This document shows, one piece after another, positions 44,575-56,222 of a stretch of 64,000 nucleotides of DNA. The position numbers and the translations under genes were made by a program. The notes below the pieces were generated by a model. That model searched no databases. It was given only the letters and a program-made list of their open reading frames with translations, and was not told where the DNA came from. Source of the DNA: Lasiosphaeris hirsuta (Eukaryota > Ascomycota > Sordariomycetes > Sordariales > Lasiosphaeriaceae); contig JAUKUA010000001.1 in assembly GCA_030549175.1 (NCBI GenBank), positions 8,742,001 to 8,806,000 of the forward strand, given 5' to 3'. The stretch's first letter is position 1; the number at the start of each line of letters is the position of its first letter.

Positions 44575-46348
44575 ATGAGCAACCCCGTCGATGCGAAAGC
44601 GCCCGGCGGCGGCGGCGACGCCGCGGAGGTCGAGAAGGCGCCCGCACACGCGCACGTTGACCACAGCGCCGATCTCGACGAAAAGGCAAAGATTGCAGAG
44701 TACAAAGCGGGCGCCATCGAGGCCGAGAACGCCGAGCTCAACATGGGTGTGCTGGAGGCTGTGAGGCTCTACCCAATGGCGACTTTCTGGGCCTTCGTCA
44801 TGTCCTCGACCATCATCATGGAGTCGTACTGCGTCTTCCTCATGGGCGCTTTCGTCGCCATGGACCAGTTCAAGAAAGAGTACGGCGTCGTCGATAAGTA
44901 TGGCGAGAGGCAGATTGAGTCTTCGTGGCAGTCTGCCCTCCAGGCGAGCGGCCCCCTCGGCGCCATCATTGGCGTCTGTATCGCCGGCCCCATCACCAGC
45001 CGTATTGGGTATCGCTGGGCCACCATCCTCGGCCTCATGCTTCTCAACGCCTTCATCTTTGTCTTTTACTTTGCCAAATCGCTACCCATCATGTTCCTCA
45101 GCCAGATTCTCGAGGGCGTGCCCTGGGGCATCTTCATCGCCAACGCGCCCGCATACTGCAGCGAGATCGTACCCATCAAGCTGCGAGCCCCCGCGACCCA
45201 GATGCTGCAGATGTTCTGGGCCATTGGCGCCATCATTGTGGGCGGCGTCTGCTACGTATATGAGGGCAGGCTTGACCCCACTGCCTACAGGATTCCCATT
45301 GCGCTCCAATGGATGTTCCCCACCCCGCTCGCCATCCTCCTGTTCATCGCTCCCGAGTCGCCTTGGTGGCTCGTCCGAAAGGGACGCCTCGAGGAGGCTG
45401 CAGTGGCCGTCCGGCGCCTTGGGCGCGCGTCTGTCTTGACGAACCCCGACGAGTCTGTCGCCATGATGCGCCGCACCATTGAGCTCGAGAAGACGGAGGA
45501 GGAGCCCAGCTACCTCGAGCTGTTCCGAGGCACTGATACGTACCGCACACTCATCGTGTGCGGTGTGTACGCGGCCCAGAACCTCACGGGCAACCTTATC
45601 GCCAACCAGGCAGTCTACTTCTTCAGGCGTGAGTTTGCTTCTCTCTTGGCCCGAACCCCTAATATCACTATAGACTGACGACGCAAGAAAACAGAGGCCG
45701 GCATAGATTCAAACACTGCCTTCGCCCTCGGCCTCATCACCTCGGCCCTGCAAACCGTCTTCGTCATGCTTTCCTGGATCCTCACGACATATCTCGGCCG
45801 ACGAACCATCTACGTCTGGGGTTCGCTGATCAACGTCTGCTTCCTGGTCGCTCTTGGCATCGCTGGCTCCGTCGGCAAGTCCAACGCGGCCTCGCTGGCC
45901 CAGGCATCCTTGGGTCTCATCGTGTCGGTCGGTTTCACCCTGGGACCTGCGCCCGCCTCGTGGGTCATCATCGGAGAGACATCGGCCATCCGTCTCCGAC
46001 CTCTGACTACTGGCATCGGACGCGGCGCCTACTACGTCGTCAACATTCCTTGCATCTTCCTCGCAACCTATATGCTCAACTCTACGGTATGTGATATCAT
46101 GCCTCTCCCACTTTGACAACGAGAGGAAAAAACTCACTGACAAATCAAAATCTCGACAGGGCGTTGATCTTGGCGGCAGGTGCGGCTACGTCTGGGGCGC
46201 CACTGGCTTCGTCTGCTTCCTCGCCGCATGGATCTGGCTGCCAGAGATGAAGGGCCGATCCTATCGCGAGATTGACATCCTGTTCAAGCGTCGTGTGCCA
46301 GCTCGCAAGTGGAAGAGCACGGTTGTCGACATCAACGACGATGAGTAG
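44575..46348 (+). CDS. MFS sugar transporter (maltose/alpha-glucoside permease type)
   Basis: Proton-coupled sugar uptake across the plasma membrane. Exons 44575-45628, 45695-46086 and 46160-46348 give 544 residues with twelve predicted membrane helices. Family signatures are GPLGAIIGVCIAGPITSRIG with GYRW, the PAYCSEIVPIKLR loop after helix 6 region, PESPWWLVRKGRLEEA at the start of the central loop, and, in the second half, YLGRRTIYVWG, GETSAIRLRP and LPEMKGRSYREID. PESPWWLV and the hydrophilic N-terminus are typical of MAL-type alpha-glucoside permeases. Substrate is inferred from family only. No damage is seen; a single complete gene with a long upstream region. Confidence 0.92.
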
Positions 46349-48084
46349 ATGGCCCTCGGATCTATCAGGCCAAGGCCACCGCATGTACTTCAGGCCGTGA
46401 ATGCCCGTTGAAGACATGGGACGGTGTGACTACCAGATTAGTTAAAACCCAGTGGTGTAAGTTTCAAGATGGAATAAACAGAGCCAAGTGGAGATTACAC
46501 TAGGGATGTGCCATGGGCAACTTATCTGAGAAGAGTAGTGATTTTTTTCCACAATCCTTAGCCACACACCTTTTTCTTCACAGGATGAAACCAACTAAAT
46601 TGGTCTTCCTAACCCGACCTATAATCATCCCAAAAGGTCATAATGATCTTGTATGCAAGCCGCCCTGGACATGAACGATCCCCAGCTGCTCCGGCCGTGT
46701 ATACATGATTTACCTCCCCAGTTCCGCTCGCGGAAGTACGGCAACGACCCCGTATATGTGGTCAGGGGCTCGATCTGGAATCACGGTGCGGACAAGGCCC
46801 CCCTTAATAGCCGAGCTTGACGACGATAATTGCCCCGTCCGATAGGACCTTATTATCTACTCCCTTGTAGGATGGGTCCTAGGCGAGGCATTTCACCTCG
46901 GAGAGGCCGAAGAAATCCCTTGGCGTTAGGATCAGAGCGTATTACACAGCGCCCTCTGCTCTAAATCCGCCATGCCGTATCATATGCATAGTGCCGCAAG
47001 CGAAGATATAGGTAGTAATGTGATAATATTGCTACCTAAGGTGGGTGTGATGTGGGAGATGACTGCGGGAAAGGCGGTGGGCTGTCTGGATCTCTAGGAA
47101 AAGGTGGGCAACCGGCGCACAAGCCACCGTGGTTACTAACTACCGTGACAGAGGCGACCTATTTCCGACACGGGGAATCTCGGCTGACTGAATAATACGC
47201 CTCAGCTCTTCGTAATATTTGCCCGTACCCCTCTTGGTGCGCTCCCGTTGGAAGTCGTCGAGGATTTCCTTATACGAATGGATGGGTTAATCTCGAGGTA
47301 CTAGCGAGCTAGTCGAAATCTCAACCTACATATATTTATACTGAGCAGCGGGAGGTAGATGGCCTCAGAGTTATGAAGTGTGACAGGTACAAGTACTGAT
47401 TAACAGATAGTAAAATAGGACACCTAAGAATTAGAGCTAGGAGAGAAGGTTCATTAGAGAAGGTAGGTCTCTCAGCTGCCCGGCTTTAAAAGAGCGTAAC
47501 AAGGCTATATTCTAGGGCCTCGATCGCGGGTAACGCCATGTAGGGCTAACACAATGCATCGTGATAGTAACGTGCTGTACGAATAAGTGGCTTTCTTAGC
47601 CTTGAAAGACTTGTAAGAGAGTGGCGTTGAGTTGGTCATAGTGGTAAGGAATGGCTACCACCGTAGCGCTCTACTACTTGGAGTGTAGCGCTTCTCTTCT
47701 CGTCCTAGCACTTACTCATCTGATTAAAGCCAGTCAGCTTTGGGATTCGGTATGTGACAAAGGCTGACGGCTGAACTTAAACTTGAAGACTTATAGGATA
47801 CGCCGGATCGATCCGGGCTGCGATATGTTGAGGGAGGGTCACGGGGGAATTACATAGGGGAGAGCTCGGTATCTTGATATCAGCCTGTAGAGCTGCCAAC
47901 GGCCCAGTTGGCCCATTGATAACAATGATTAAGGCACTGTAGCCAAGCTCGCTAACCGTATTAGGAGCTCATGGAAAGGGCCAGTGCAAGGCGGTTACAA
48001 TGAGGGCGCAATGAGAACCTTGATCAACCATCCGGTTGTGGGTACCGGGAAATTCGACCTTGTTGGCCAGTCTGCCCATGCAGA
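46349..48084. other. Degraded AT-rich block
   Basis: No intact frame is present. Minus-strand reading near 46700-46880 gives protein-like pieces (DPSYKGVDNKVLSDGAIIVV; PDHIYGVVAVLPRAELG) separated by TAG/TAA, suggesting a mutated gene I cannot name. The rest looks like RIP-degraded repeat sequence. Confidence 0.4.
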
Positions 48085-48556
48085 GGCCTGCGTCTGCGGC
48101 GGCCGGCGACCAACCTCTTCGCGCGGATCGCCGGGATGGGCGGCGCCAGGGTCAGCGGTATCTATGTACCCGAGGGTACCGAGATGACAAGCAATGCCTA
48201 TGTCGTCCAGCGCGACCCCGACTTGTACGGACCTGACTCCGAGGTGTTCCGTCCGGAGCGGTGGCTAGAGAGTGAGGCAAGGTTGGCCGAGATGGAAGCG
48301 GGAATGTTTGTGTTTGGCATGGGCCCGAGGGTGTGTCTGGGGAAAGATATTGCCGTCTTTGAGCTGTACAAGCTCGTGCCGGAGGTGGGTACTCCTTACC
48401 GTCCGCCTGAACCGATCGAAGGTCTGATCTGACTGCTAACGGTGGTCGCAACAGATCGTCAGATGCTTTAACATAGAGTTAATCTATCAGGGGCGATATG
48501 TAGGTGCTAGTGGCGTTGCGCATAACAAGGACCTCCTAGTCAAACTAGTCGCTTGA
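48085..48556 (+). pseudogene. Cytochrome P450 C-terminal fragment
   Basis: The frame reads GLRLRRPATNLFARI, VSGIYVPEGTEM, DPDLYGPDSEVFRPERWLES (PERF motif) and FVFGMGPRVCLGKDIA (heme loop with the proximal Cys). A GT-AG intron (48385-48454) remains in place, and the second exon runs IVRCFNIELIY to a proper stop at 48554-48556. Everything upstream of the ExxR region is missing, so only the last 150 or so residues of a P450 remain. It is unrelated in sequence detail to the P450 at 15978 and lies inside a degraded block. Confidence 0.8.
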
Positions 48557-49294
48557 GAAGGGGGGTAAGGACTAACGAGGGCCTAGCCTAGTGCCGGGCT
48601 TGATGCAGATTCTGCAAGCTGGCATTACAGCACTGCATACCTTTTTTGAATAGTCGGGCCTGCCAGAAGCACCGCTAGTTTCCCTCTCCCTCTTACCTCC
48701 CCGGAGCGCGCGGGGCCGCTCTTTGAAACGGCCGCTTTTGAAGGCCTTTGACGCCCCGACTGTGACTACAACAAAGGATGGCGACTTTCTTCGCCTTTTC
48801 GCCGGACTGCTGCCGCGACAACCTTCGTGGGCTTTATCCCATTACTAGGCTACTAACCCTAGGCGGAAACGGTCAGCTAGGTACTGAGACTAATATAACC
48901 GCGAAGATACATAGGCCAACACTCCTCAGGGCCGGCTACGTTAATTTACTAGTCGACTTCTTTACCTACCTTTTCGTTACTAGGGTTTTTAACGGGGTTA
49001 AAAGAGCGATAAGCTAAGAAGAATGCTGAGAGAACGGGTCTCTAGCTAAAGTTCAAAATGCCAAAATTCACAGGCCAGGGTATGCTAATTAGGAGTTTTT
49101 TTTTCTTCGATCATTAGGTCGGTTTAGGCCTCTATTGCCCTGGAAACTAAGAAAAGTAGGAGATATGTCAAATAATGCCAAATCCGGGATTTTCCGTTAT
49201 CTTATTTGTATCTGGATAAATCTGTTTGACTTGATTTGGCGTTACCTGGCTTGGGCAAAGCGCTGTATAAAACAAGGAATATTCCTGGCGTTTA
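48557..49294. other. Spacer, no convincing gene
   Basis: ATG 48778 opens a 79-codon frame (MATFFAFSPDCCRDN) without recognisable features. The remainder is AT-rich and non-coding. Confidence 0.3.
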
Positions 49295-50726
49295 TCACTC
49301 TTCCGTACCTTTTTTTCCCTTCTTAGACAAAAAGCGTTCCAGAGACTCCGGGGTATCCATATATTCCTTCTTTCCTTCATTTTCCTCATTCTCTTTCTCT
49401 CCCATGTCCTCCTCCTCCCTTCCCTCTGCCTCATCTTTAGCCTCATGCTTGACCTCCTCAGGCACACCCAGCTTCACTCTCTTATCATGGCCAACAAGCT
49501 CCCTATATTCATCAAAAATGCGCTTTGTCGGTCCCTCCGGTAGCGTCTCCTCACCGTCCAGGTAGCGCTTCAACTTACCCTCGGGAAGGGGGACGCCAGC
49601 GGCCCTGTTGAGGACGAGCGACTGGATACCGATCTCAGGGTAGTCGATCTGGTTCTGCGGCCGCCGTATGGCGACGTGCCACTGGTCGCGGGTGAGCGGC
49701 CTGCGCTCCCATATGTCGCGATAGATGCTGCGCAGCACCAGCGCCTTCTCGGGGCTGACGCGTACGCGGTTGCGGTCGTCGACGAGGATTGGGAGCGGAC
49801 ATGGGACCGGCGGTACTGGTAGGTCTCCTGGCGCCGCCGCTGGATCGGGTCTGGCGAGCAGAAAGTCAACGAGGGCCTGTTGCTGCCTGTCGAGCAGCTG
49901 CGTCACCCGGAAGGTCACGTTGTCGCGGGAAGGGTGCAGGTAGATATTCGGGGGCTCGCCCGTCAGGCCCCCGTCGGCGTCGAGCTCGGCGCGGCGGTCG
50001 AAGATGACGACACCGCCGAGGATTCGGTCCTCGGCCCAGTAGCCGACCATGTCGGCCACGCTCTCGGGGTAGACCTCCCAGTCGCTGTAGTAGGGGTTGT
50101 TGAAGATGCTAGGCAAAGGCTTGAAGGGTTGCCAGAATTCACCCTCATAATCGGGCTTCGGCATCGTCCAGTTGATCATATATTCAATGTCGCCCTGGTG
50201 CATGCGGAACTCGAGTTGGTGCAGGAGGACGCCGAACTGATGAAGGGCCACGGCCACCATCTCGATGAGGCGGGTATTGAATATTTTGGTCCCGGGTGCT
50301 GCTCGTTGGAATGCATTGATTACCTGTAGCGTTAGCTCTATGTTGAGGGGGGGGAAGGAGGAAGGACAAACATACCCTGGGGTCAAATAACAGCATGGCG
50401 GGATCCCACTGCGGACAGACCTCGCGCGCCTTGTCCAAGGCACCTGGGCAGAGCTCGCCGTGGTCCTCGAGCGGGTGGTCGCCCCAGAGGCCCGGGTTCC
50501 TCCGGTCCCAAGCGACGTCGGCGATAGGCAGGCCGTCGATAATTTGAGCATATGTGAAGATGGCGTTCTCGGTGGCAAGCACGTTGTTGATGGCGCGAAT
50601 AAAGACGTCGCGGTGTGCGGCGTCGAGCTTGTCGATGGGGATGCGCGCACGGTAATCGGCCTGCGCCTTAACGCGGAGCTTCTCCACCACGGCGGGCATG
50701 TCCTCGTGGAAGATGCCGCAAAACAT
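49295..50726 (-). CDS. Fungal protein of unknown function
   Basis: Exons 50376-50726 and 49295-50323 join at AGG|GTATGT...ACAG|GTA to 459 residues from Met 50726 (MFCGIFHEDMPAVV). An in-frame ATG at 50867 would add 47 residues with a hydrophobic run (LVPFLGALGLSLSLPV), so a secretory or membrane N-terminus is possible. The body contains FNTRLIEMVAVALHQFGVLL, PYYSDWEVYPESVADMVGYW, AEDRILGGVVIFDR and IYLHPSRDNVTFRVTQLLD, then CPLPILVDD and a Glu/Lys-rich tail (EGREEEDMGEKENEENEGKK). I recall such segments in unnamed fungal proteins that occur in accessory regions, but no function. It is divergent from the zincin-like gene at 51434. Confidence 0.75.
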
Positions 50727-51433
50727 CGTGTGGGGTGCCTTGGGTAATGTTGGGGAGGAAGTCTCCTGAAATGGTATCCAGACAGGTAATGAAAGGGAGA
50801 GCCCGAGAGCACCGAGAAAGGGCACAAGTGTTCGGGGAAAGTTGAGTAACTTGAGTTTGGGGAACAAAAAGTGGTCTGCGGCAAGTGGGGGAGGAGGGGT
50901 TAACTGCGGGCGCCTATTATTCTGCCAATGTTAGGCGAGCCGCCCGTACCGTTCTGTCGGGTCAGGAAGGTACAGAACATGGCCGAAAAGGCTGGCGCTT
51001 GCAGCAATCTTGGTATTTCTCGCGAATCGTTTGGCTGCCATCGCTTTTCTTGATCTTTGAACAGCAGGCCAACAGCGCAAGACCCGCCGCCAACATTGAG
51101 TTCAAGGATAGAAACAGAAGCAACATGTCCGAGGTTCAGGTAGTGTCTCAGTTGCTCGGTGAGACCTCAGTGGTATATAAGTCGAGGGTATGCGGCTCGT
51201 TGCATTTACCCTGGTATTCTCAGCATCGACATCTTTTTCCTTGACTCTTTTTCCGGCGCTTGAATTCGCTGCTTTCTGTCCGTCATTCTGTTCATTTGCT
51301 ACTAGTATTTCCTATAGATCTCATTCTTCTTGCATGTCCCGTGGTCTGGCATCACGTACTGTCCGTTTACTCCCTCTGTCTGTATCTCGTCCTTGTATAC
51401 CTCCTTATTCAGTTCAGTCCCCCGCTTCACAGC
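50727..51433. promoter_or_regulatory. Divergent promoter region of the 49295 and 51434 genes
   Basis: About 700 bases between the two starts, pyrimidine-rich near 51200-51430 on the plus strand. No specific motif was identified. It could include an extra 5' exon of either gene. Confidence 0.35.
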
Positions 51434-52765
51434 ATGTCCCAATACCTCTCGGTCAGGGGCTACGGCTCGGGCTCGGGTGGTCGTGACCGCTCCCGGTCTC
51501 CGGCGGGTCCCCGGAGCCGCACCCCGTCCCCATCACGGCGTGAAGAGACGCGTGGCGAGCTTCGAAGAGATGTGCTCCCCGAGGTGCGCGTGCTGGACCA
51601 GAGCCAGGCGCACCCCTTCGACACGGACCTGCTACCTCGTCAATCGCGGACTTTCCGGTTCGCCGTTTTCGTCATACACTTTGCCATCTCGCTGCTTGAG
51701 TCGCACAGCGGCCGCGCCGCCCTGATCCAGACGGGCCGCACCGTCTGGAACAACTGGAATCGCCTCTCGCGGCGAAACCTAGCCTTCCGCGAAGACCTGC
51801 GCCGCCGCCCCGAGCTCATGGACCAGGCCGTCGACCGCTTCCTGGCCAACATCCGCGCCGACCCCCCCAACATCGTTGTCAGCTCGCGTCTCGAGGGCGA
51901 GGGTCTCGTCCAGCGCCTGCCCTGGGTCAATGTCCAAGACCAGTTCGAGGTCAAGTGGGGAGCCATCTTTCGACTGAACAAGAGGGTAAGTGCCCCCCCC
52001 CCCCCCCCCCCCCTGACGCCATCTAGGTAAAGGTACCGAGCTTACCCGAGATACTAATCTGGTGCAGATCATCGACGACGCCATCGACGCGGCCGACGGT
52101 GGCCACACGGAAGAGTTTCAGCGCTTCCTCTTCTTAATGGGTATGGCGACGGCGCACGAGCTGGTGCACGCCTTTGTCGGGGTCCTGACGGGCAACGAAA
52201 CGACGCTCACACCGCCGCCCGCCGACTTCCCTCGACCGGGCAACCCGGTTTCTGGCGCGGATGGCGAGTCCGGCCGCTACTTTGAGGGTGCCCTCACCGG
52301 CTTCCTCGTCGAGGCCTACCGCCGCCCCGATCACCCGCTCGGGAACCACCAGTCTGGCGACTTGCTTGCGCAGGCCCTTGGTCGCAATGGGACCATCTAC
52401 TGTCACCTAGATAGGAACTGGATGCTAGCCCGCCTGTCGCTCAGTAAGTCTTCCCATCTATCTTCCTTGAAGGGTTAGGGGGGGGGGACACGTTTGCTAA
52501 CCCCATGGTGTTCTTTTGATCAGACTTTGACGCGAACAGTTTTCCGGCGCCTGTCAGCTCCTGGCGACCTACCCGCTTGACCCGGGCGGATACTGCCATG
52601 CAAGACGCTAGACGTCCCCCCTACGGCGAGGATTTCGGTGACCGAGACGTCACCGACTGGATCACCCAGGTCAACGCGATGCCTGTGGTTAGGGTTGGCA
52701 GCGCGGAGCTGCGCGAGATCATGGACATGGTCTACCGTCCGGGGAACATCAGAGCGCGTGCCTGA
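51434..52765 (+). CDS. Zincin-like (HExxH) fungal protein of unknown function
   Basis: Exons 51434-51985, 52068-52443 and 52524-52765 join to 389 residues. The N-terminus is Arg/Ser/Pro/Gly-rich and probably disordered (RDRSRSPAGPRSRTPSPSRR). The centre carries MGMATAHELVHAFVGVLTGN, a classic HExxH zinc-protease helix, and about 50 residues later GESGRYFEGALTGFLVEAY, whose Glu (in ESGRYFE) could be the third zinc ligand of a gluzincin. Between them lies a Pro-rich loop. Metalloprotease activity is inferred from the motif only. No signal peptide. Intron 1 contains a 21-C run (51993-52013). It is divergent from the unknown gene at 49295. Confidence 0.75.
51993..52013 (+). repeat. Poly-C tract (21 C) in intron 1 of the zincin-like gene
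   Basis: Starts seven bases after the splice donor. Length polymorphism is likely. Confidence 0.85.
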
Positions 52766-54739
52766 GTTGGCTCGGTGAGACGGGGATACTGAGCGGCCTT
52801 GTCTGGACGATACGTGTATAAGTTGTATAATATTCCTTTTGTCAGCGGTATACTTGTCTTGAGCGGCTCTGATCTCGTGGTAGTCGTGAAACATGACTAG
52901 CAAAGTTGCAGCCAAAGGGGGGGAGAAGGCTGTGAAAATTGCTGATGTTTTAGGCAGTAACAGTTACATGGATTCTTGTCGCACTAGGAAAATGGTCAAT
53001 TAATGGAATTTAATCGTCTGTTTCTGTCTAAAAGAATAGAATACACAGGAGTTGTTTTTAAAGCTGGTGGAGCCCAGGGGACTCCCTGCCAACGCTGAGC
53101 CAGGTTATTGGCGAGTATCTGGGTATTAGGGTGAACGCTATGAATTAAGTCAGGTACGTATGAATTCTAGTCGCTAACAATCATCTATACTGACCTTAAC
53201 GCCATTTTAGCGTTTAGACTATAAGTCCTATAGTGGTAGAATCCGAACAGAGCTAAATCTCCACTATACCTAATAGATAAGTATTATGTTCTGATCAAAG
53301 TTTGACGTTAGCTCGACGTATTCCTAATATACGGTTTTGGGATAAATGACAATACGCTTCTGACGTAGCACGTAGAGATAGAACGCCAAAAACCCCTAGC
53401 CGGCTCACCCAGTTCTTATGACACTTGGCCGCCATTATCCCTTCCTCATAGTTATCGCCTATATGTACGGTAAAGGCCGATTCCTCAACTCGACCGGATA
53501 CATGCATGCATGATTCTTGAGATGTAAGCCTGTAGACATACTCGTTTTTGAGTACGCGACACGGGTCGATGTCTGCTATCCAGTAGCCCGAGTCCCTCAC
53601 GGAAACCACGGCTTTAATATACGTCCGGTTGGAGTCACGCTCCCTACTGCCGAGTTCACCTAGAGTGGGTTGGTCCACTCTGTGAGGGATAGATGTAGCG
53701 TCGTGTGACGAAACATGTCTTCTTGGACGCCGTTGTACGATGTAGCCGCGGCGCCAGTTGGATAGTTCCACACCTTAACGGTCGAGTTGTTCCGGACAAG
53801 TGAGGAGGGTGAGACCTGGCTTGCCTATATTTCCCAGCAACCTAGGGATCAGCTGCGCATTTTGGTTATAAGGATCCGTGAGGATCTGCCGCGAGATTAA
53901 TCAGCAAATACAAAGGTGTGGAATAGGGTCCAGAGTAGATGTTCTACATACACTGCGTGGACGTTGATGGTGTTTCCTATGGAAATCCTAAGCAATCTAG
54001 TTCCCCTCCAATCTTGATGCTAATTCATAATAAATCCTGACCGGTATCGAGGTATACAACTAGGGATACAGCCACATTCACGCTATGGTTGCTTTCGAAA
54101 TCGTTTTGCATCATATAACGTACAGAATTAATAGGGTGCGACGCCTCAAAGTTTTCGCTACGCACAGCCAAGTAGGACGTACCCAGAGGCGAAGACGGTA
54201 CTCGAGATGAAACTGTTGCGCCATCTTCAGATAGTCCCGAGTATAGCCTTGCTGCGAAAGCGAGCTAAAGAAGAACACGAATGACGGGTGATTCAAAATC
54301 GAAAATGGCTTGGCGAAGAACGTCGGGCGAAATCAAGTCGTGATCCATCAACCACTAAAGGTCGGAATATCCAACCGATGGAGGCGCTATGAATGCGGTA
54401 GGCATGAGGCCACTTCTTAGCCTAACAGTAGTAGCAATTATGAACACCGCAGCGACGTCCGCATCTCCGAAGTGGTATACGAACTGTGTGTCATCATGGG
54501 CACTGTGACGGCTGGGAAAAATGCCACACACCGTCACGTAAACTCCCTCTACCTGGAAGATAACCATTCACTGGCAGTATGGGTTGCCAAACCATTCACT
54601 GGAACAACAAGTGGTCCAAGCGACCTAGGGCCCCTACAAAAGCCCGGAATCCAGCTACCACTTGTTCTTCTTCTTCCTCTCTTTCCTTAGCTTGCTTTTT
54701 CACAATCAAGCATGGGTAATATCGTAGCCTCGTCTCTCT
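52766..54739. other. Degraded AT-rich block
   Basis: A minus-strand frame at 53295-53771 (158 codons) contains DSGYWIADIDPCRVLKNEYV and KNWVSRLGVFGVL, which look like protein, but no partner exon or start was found, so it is left as a possible gene remnant. Elsewhere nothing is recognised. Confidence 0.4.
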
Positions 54740-55326
54740 TTATCCTGACCTGCCGTGACAGGTGCGGACGAGCAGCGTTCGTTGCAGGACAAATTGGGGC
54801 TCGACCCGTTTGCCCGAGCATGTTTTCTCCTCGTTCGCCTTGGCTGATTCATGGGGGAAGACAGCTGTGAATTGCCAGTCTTCTCCGTCAATATAGGCGA
54901 TCACGGATTCATAATCTCTCAGACCGGGCACACTACTGGCGAGTCTCCGAAGCAGCTCAATGCGGCTTTGAACGTCTGGAATAATCCGAAAAGCTTAGGT
55001 ATAGTTTTGAGCCCAAAGAGCTCCTGGTCGTGGCCACCTTCTTTCCTGGGCTGGACGAAGGTATTTCGCCGCCTCCCTAAAGAAACAGCTGCGGCACAGT
55101 TTACTTCATCATTGAAATACTCGTTGATGGGCACGGTAAGGCTCTCAATCCACCTCTGTCTCAAATCGGCCGGGCTACAGCCACGCAGCATAAACCTCCC
55201 CATTTGCGGTAAGAATTGTAATGTCTCGACCGTGTCCCCAACGGGAATTCTCCAGTGTGCCAGGATGGTGTCAACAGCTGCCTGCTGGAACTCCAAAAAG
55301 GTTATTCTGGTTGCCATCCCATCCAC
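54740..55326 (-). CDS. Hypothetical protein or remnant
   Basis: ATG 55326 opens 135 codons (MATRITFLEFQQAAVDTIL, LPQMGRFMLRGCSPADLRQR, PINEYFNDEVNCAAAVSL) ending in a stop at 54919. An overlapping frame continues LRDYESVIAYIDGEDWQFTA to a stop at 54740, so either a small intron with a donor near 54930 or a frameshift joins them. Composition is protein-like and unlike the flanking AT-rich DNA. No family is recognised; it may be the surviving part of a larger gene. Confidence 0.45.
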
Positions 55327-55620
55327 ATGACCCGTCTTTGTGACTGGCCGGCCGTAAAACTTGTAATGTGCTAAGGACAGGTACCAGCAAAGCCCCCTTG
55401 TTTCGCGTGGGCTCCGCTAGTTCCGGTGAAAATACCCCTGTGATATCCTCGATGCTAGGGAGATGGTCGTAATAGGGGAACTGATATTTACAACTTATGC
55501 TTTGGTGATTTAGTTTTGTTTAGGGATATTGATGTAGGGTTTGGGTTATTTATGATTGTAGCACTTCGTAGGTACCGCATAGTGTGAATTTTAAAGATAT
55601 AAAGTCCTCTCTAATACATG
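55327..55620. other. Spacer, nothing recognised
   Basis: AT-rich sequence between the hypothetical gene and a MITE-like element. Confidence 0.4.
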
Positions 55621-55904
55621 CCGTAAAATCTCGCTCAATTCGAGATAGGATTGTGCAAGCCACCAACCTTTTCAGCCAAGTGCCCGGTGGCTAGAGTGCC
55701 CTCGTGTCAGAACGCCTTGATTGCCGCGACCCTGGGAAAGACAGTCGCTACACCTAACAGAGGCTGTTCTGCATAGACCGTTATTAGAGATTGTGGTCTT
55801 GAGGCTGACGGAGTAAATCACTCCGTCTGTGCGAGAGACAGTGCATGTTCCAACTTTTGCTAATGGGCGCTGAATTCTATTCTGAATTTGACGAGATTTT
55901 ACGG
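55621..55904. mobile_element. MITE-like element, 284 bp, with CCGTAAAATCTCG termini
   Basis: The left end ccgtaaaatctcgctcaatt and the reverse complement of the right end (ccgtaaaatctcgtcaaatt) form terminal inverted repeats of about 28 bases with a few mismatches. There is no coding capacity inside. Flanks taatacatg and taatcaatc are only partly alike, so the target-site duplication is unresolved. Confidence 0.6.
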
Positions 55905-56026
55905 TAATCAATCAATCACCTTCATTACTATACTAATCCGCAGGATTCTCAAATAAATCTTGGAGTTTTCGATTCCTCGACAACTTGTGTGCCTAAGGCC
56001 TGACGTCACCTGAGGCATTACGGATA

Positions 56027-56220
56027 ACGTATATGATAAGCGAGCTGAACAGACAAGCGAGTTTGAACACACCAACAAAATTCGGTGGTCTGCGCGCAAA
56101 GAGACGATAAGAAATTGATAAAGGCACTAACAATTTTATTAACTTTTTTCGATTGCGTACTGCTAAACTCTATTAAGGTCTTCAATTCGCTTGTCTGTTC
56201 AACTCGCTTATCATATACGT
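56027..56220. mobile_element. MITE of Tc1/mariner type, 194 bp, TA flanked
   Basis: The left arm acgtatatgataagcgag...tgaacagacaagcga (56027-56067) is repeated inverted at 56180-56220 with about four mismatches in 41 bases. The element is bounded by TA on both sides (56025-56026 and 56221-56222), the Tc1/mariner target duplication. The internal 110 bases are AT-rich and non-coding, so movement would need a transposase supplied in trans. Confidence 0.75.
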
Positions 56221-56222
56221 TA

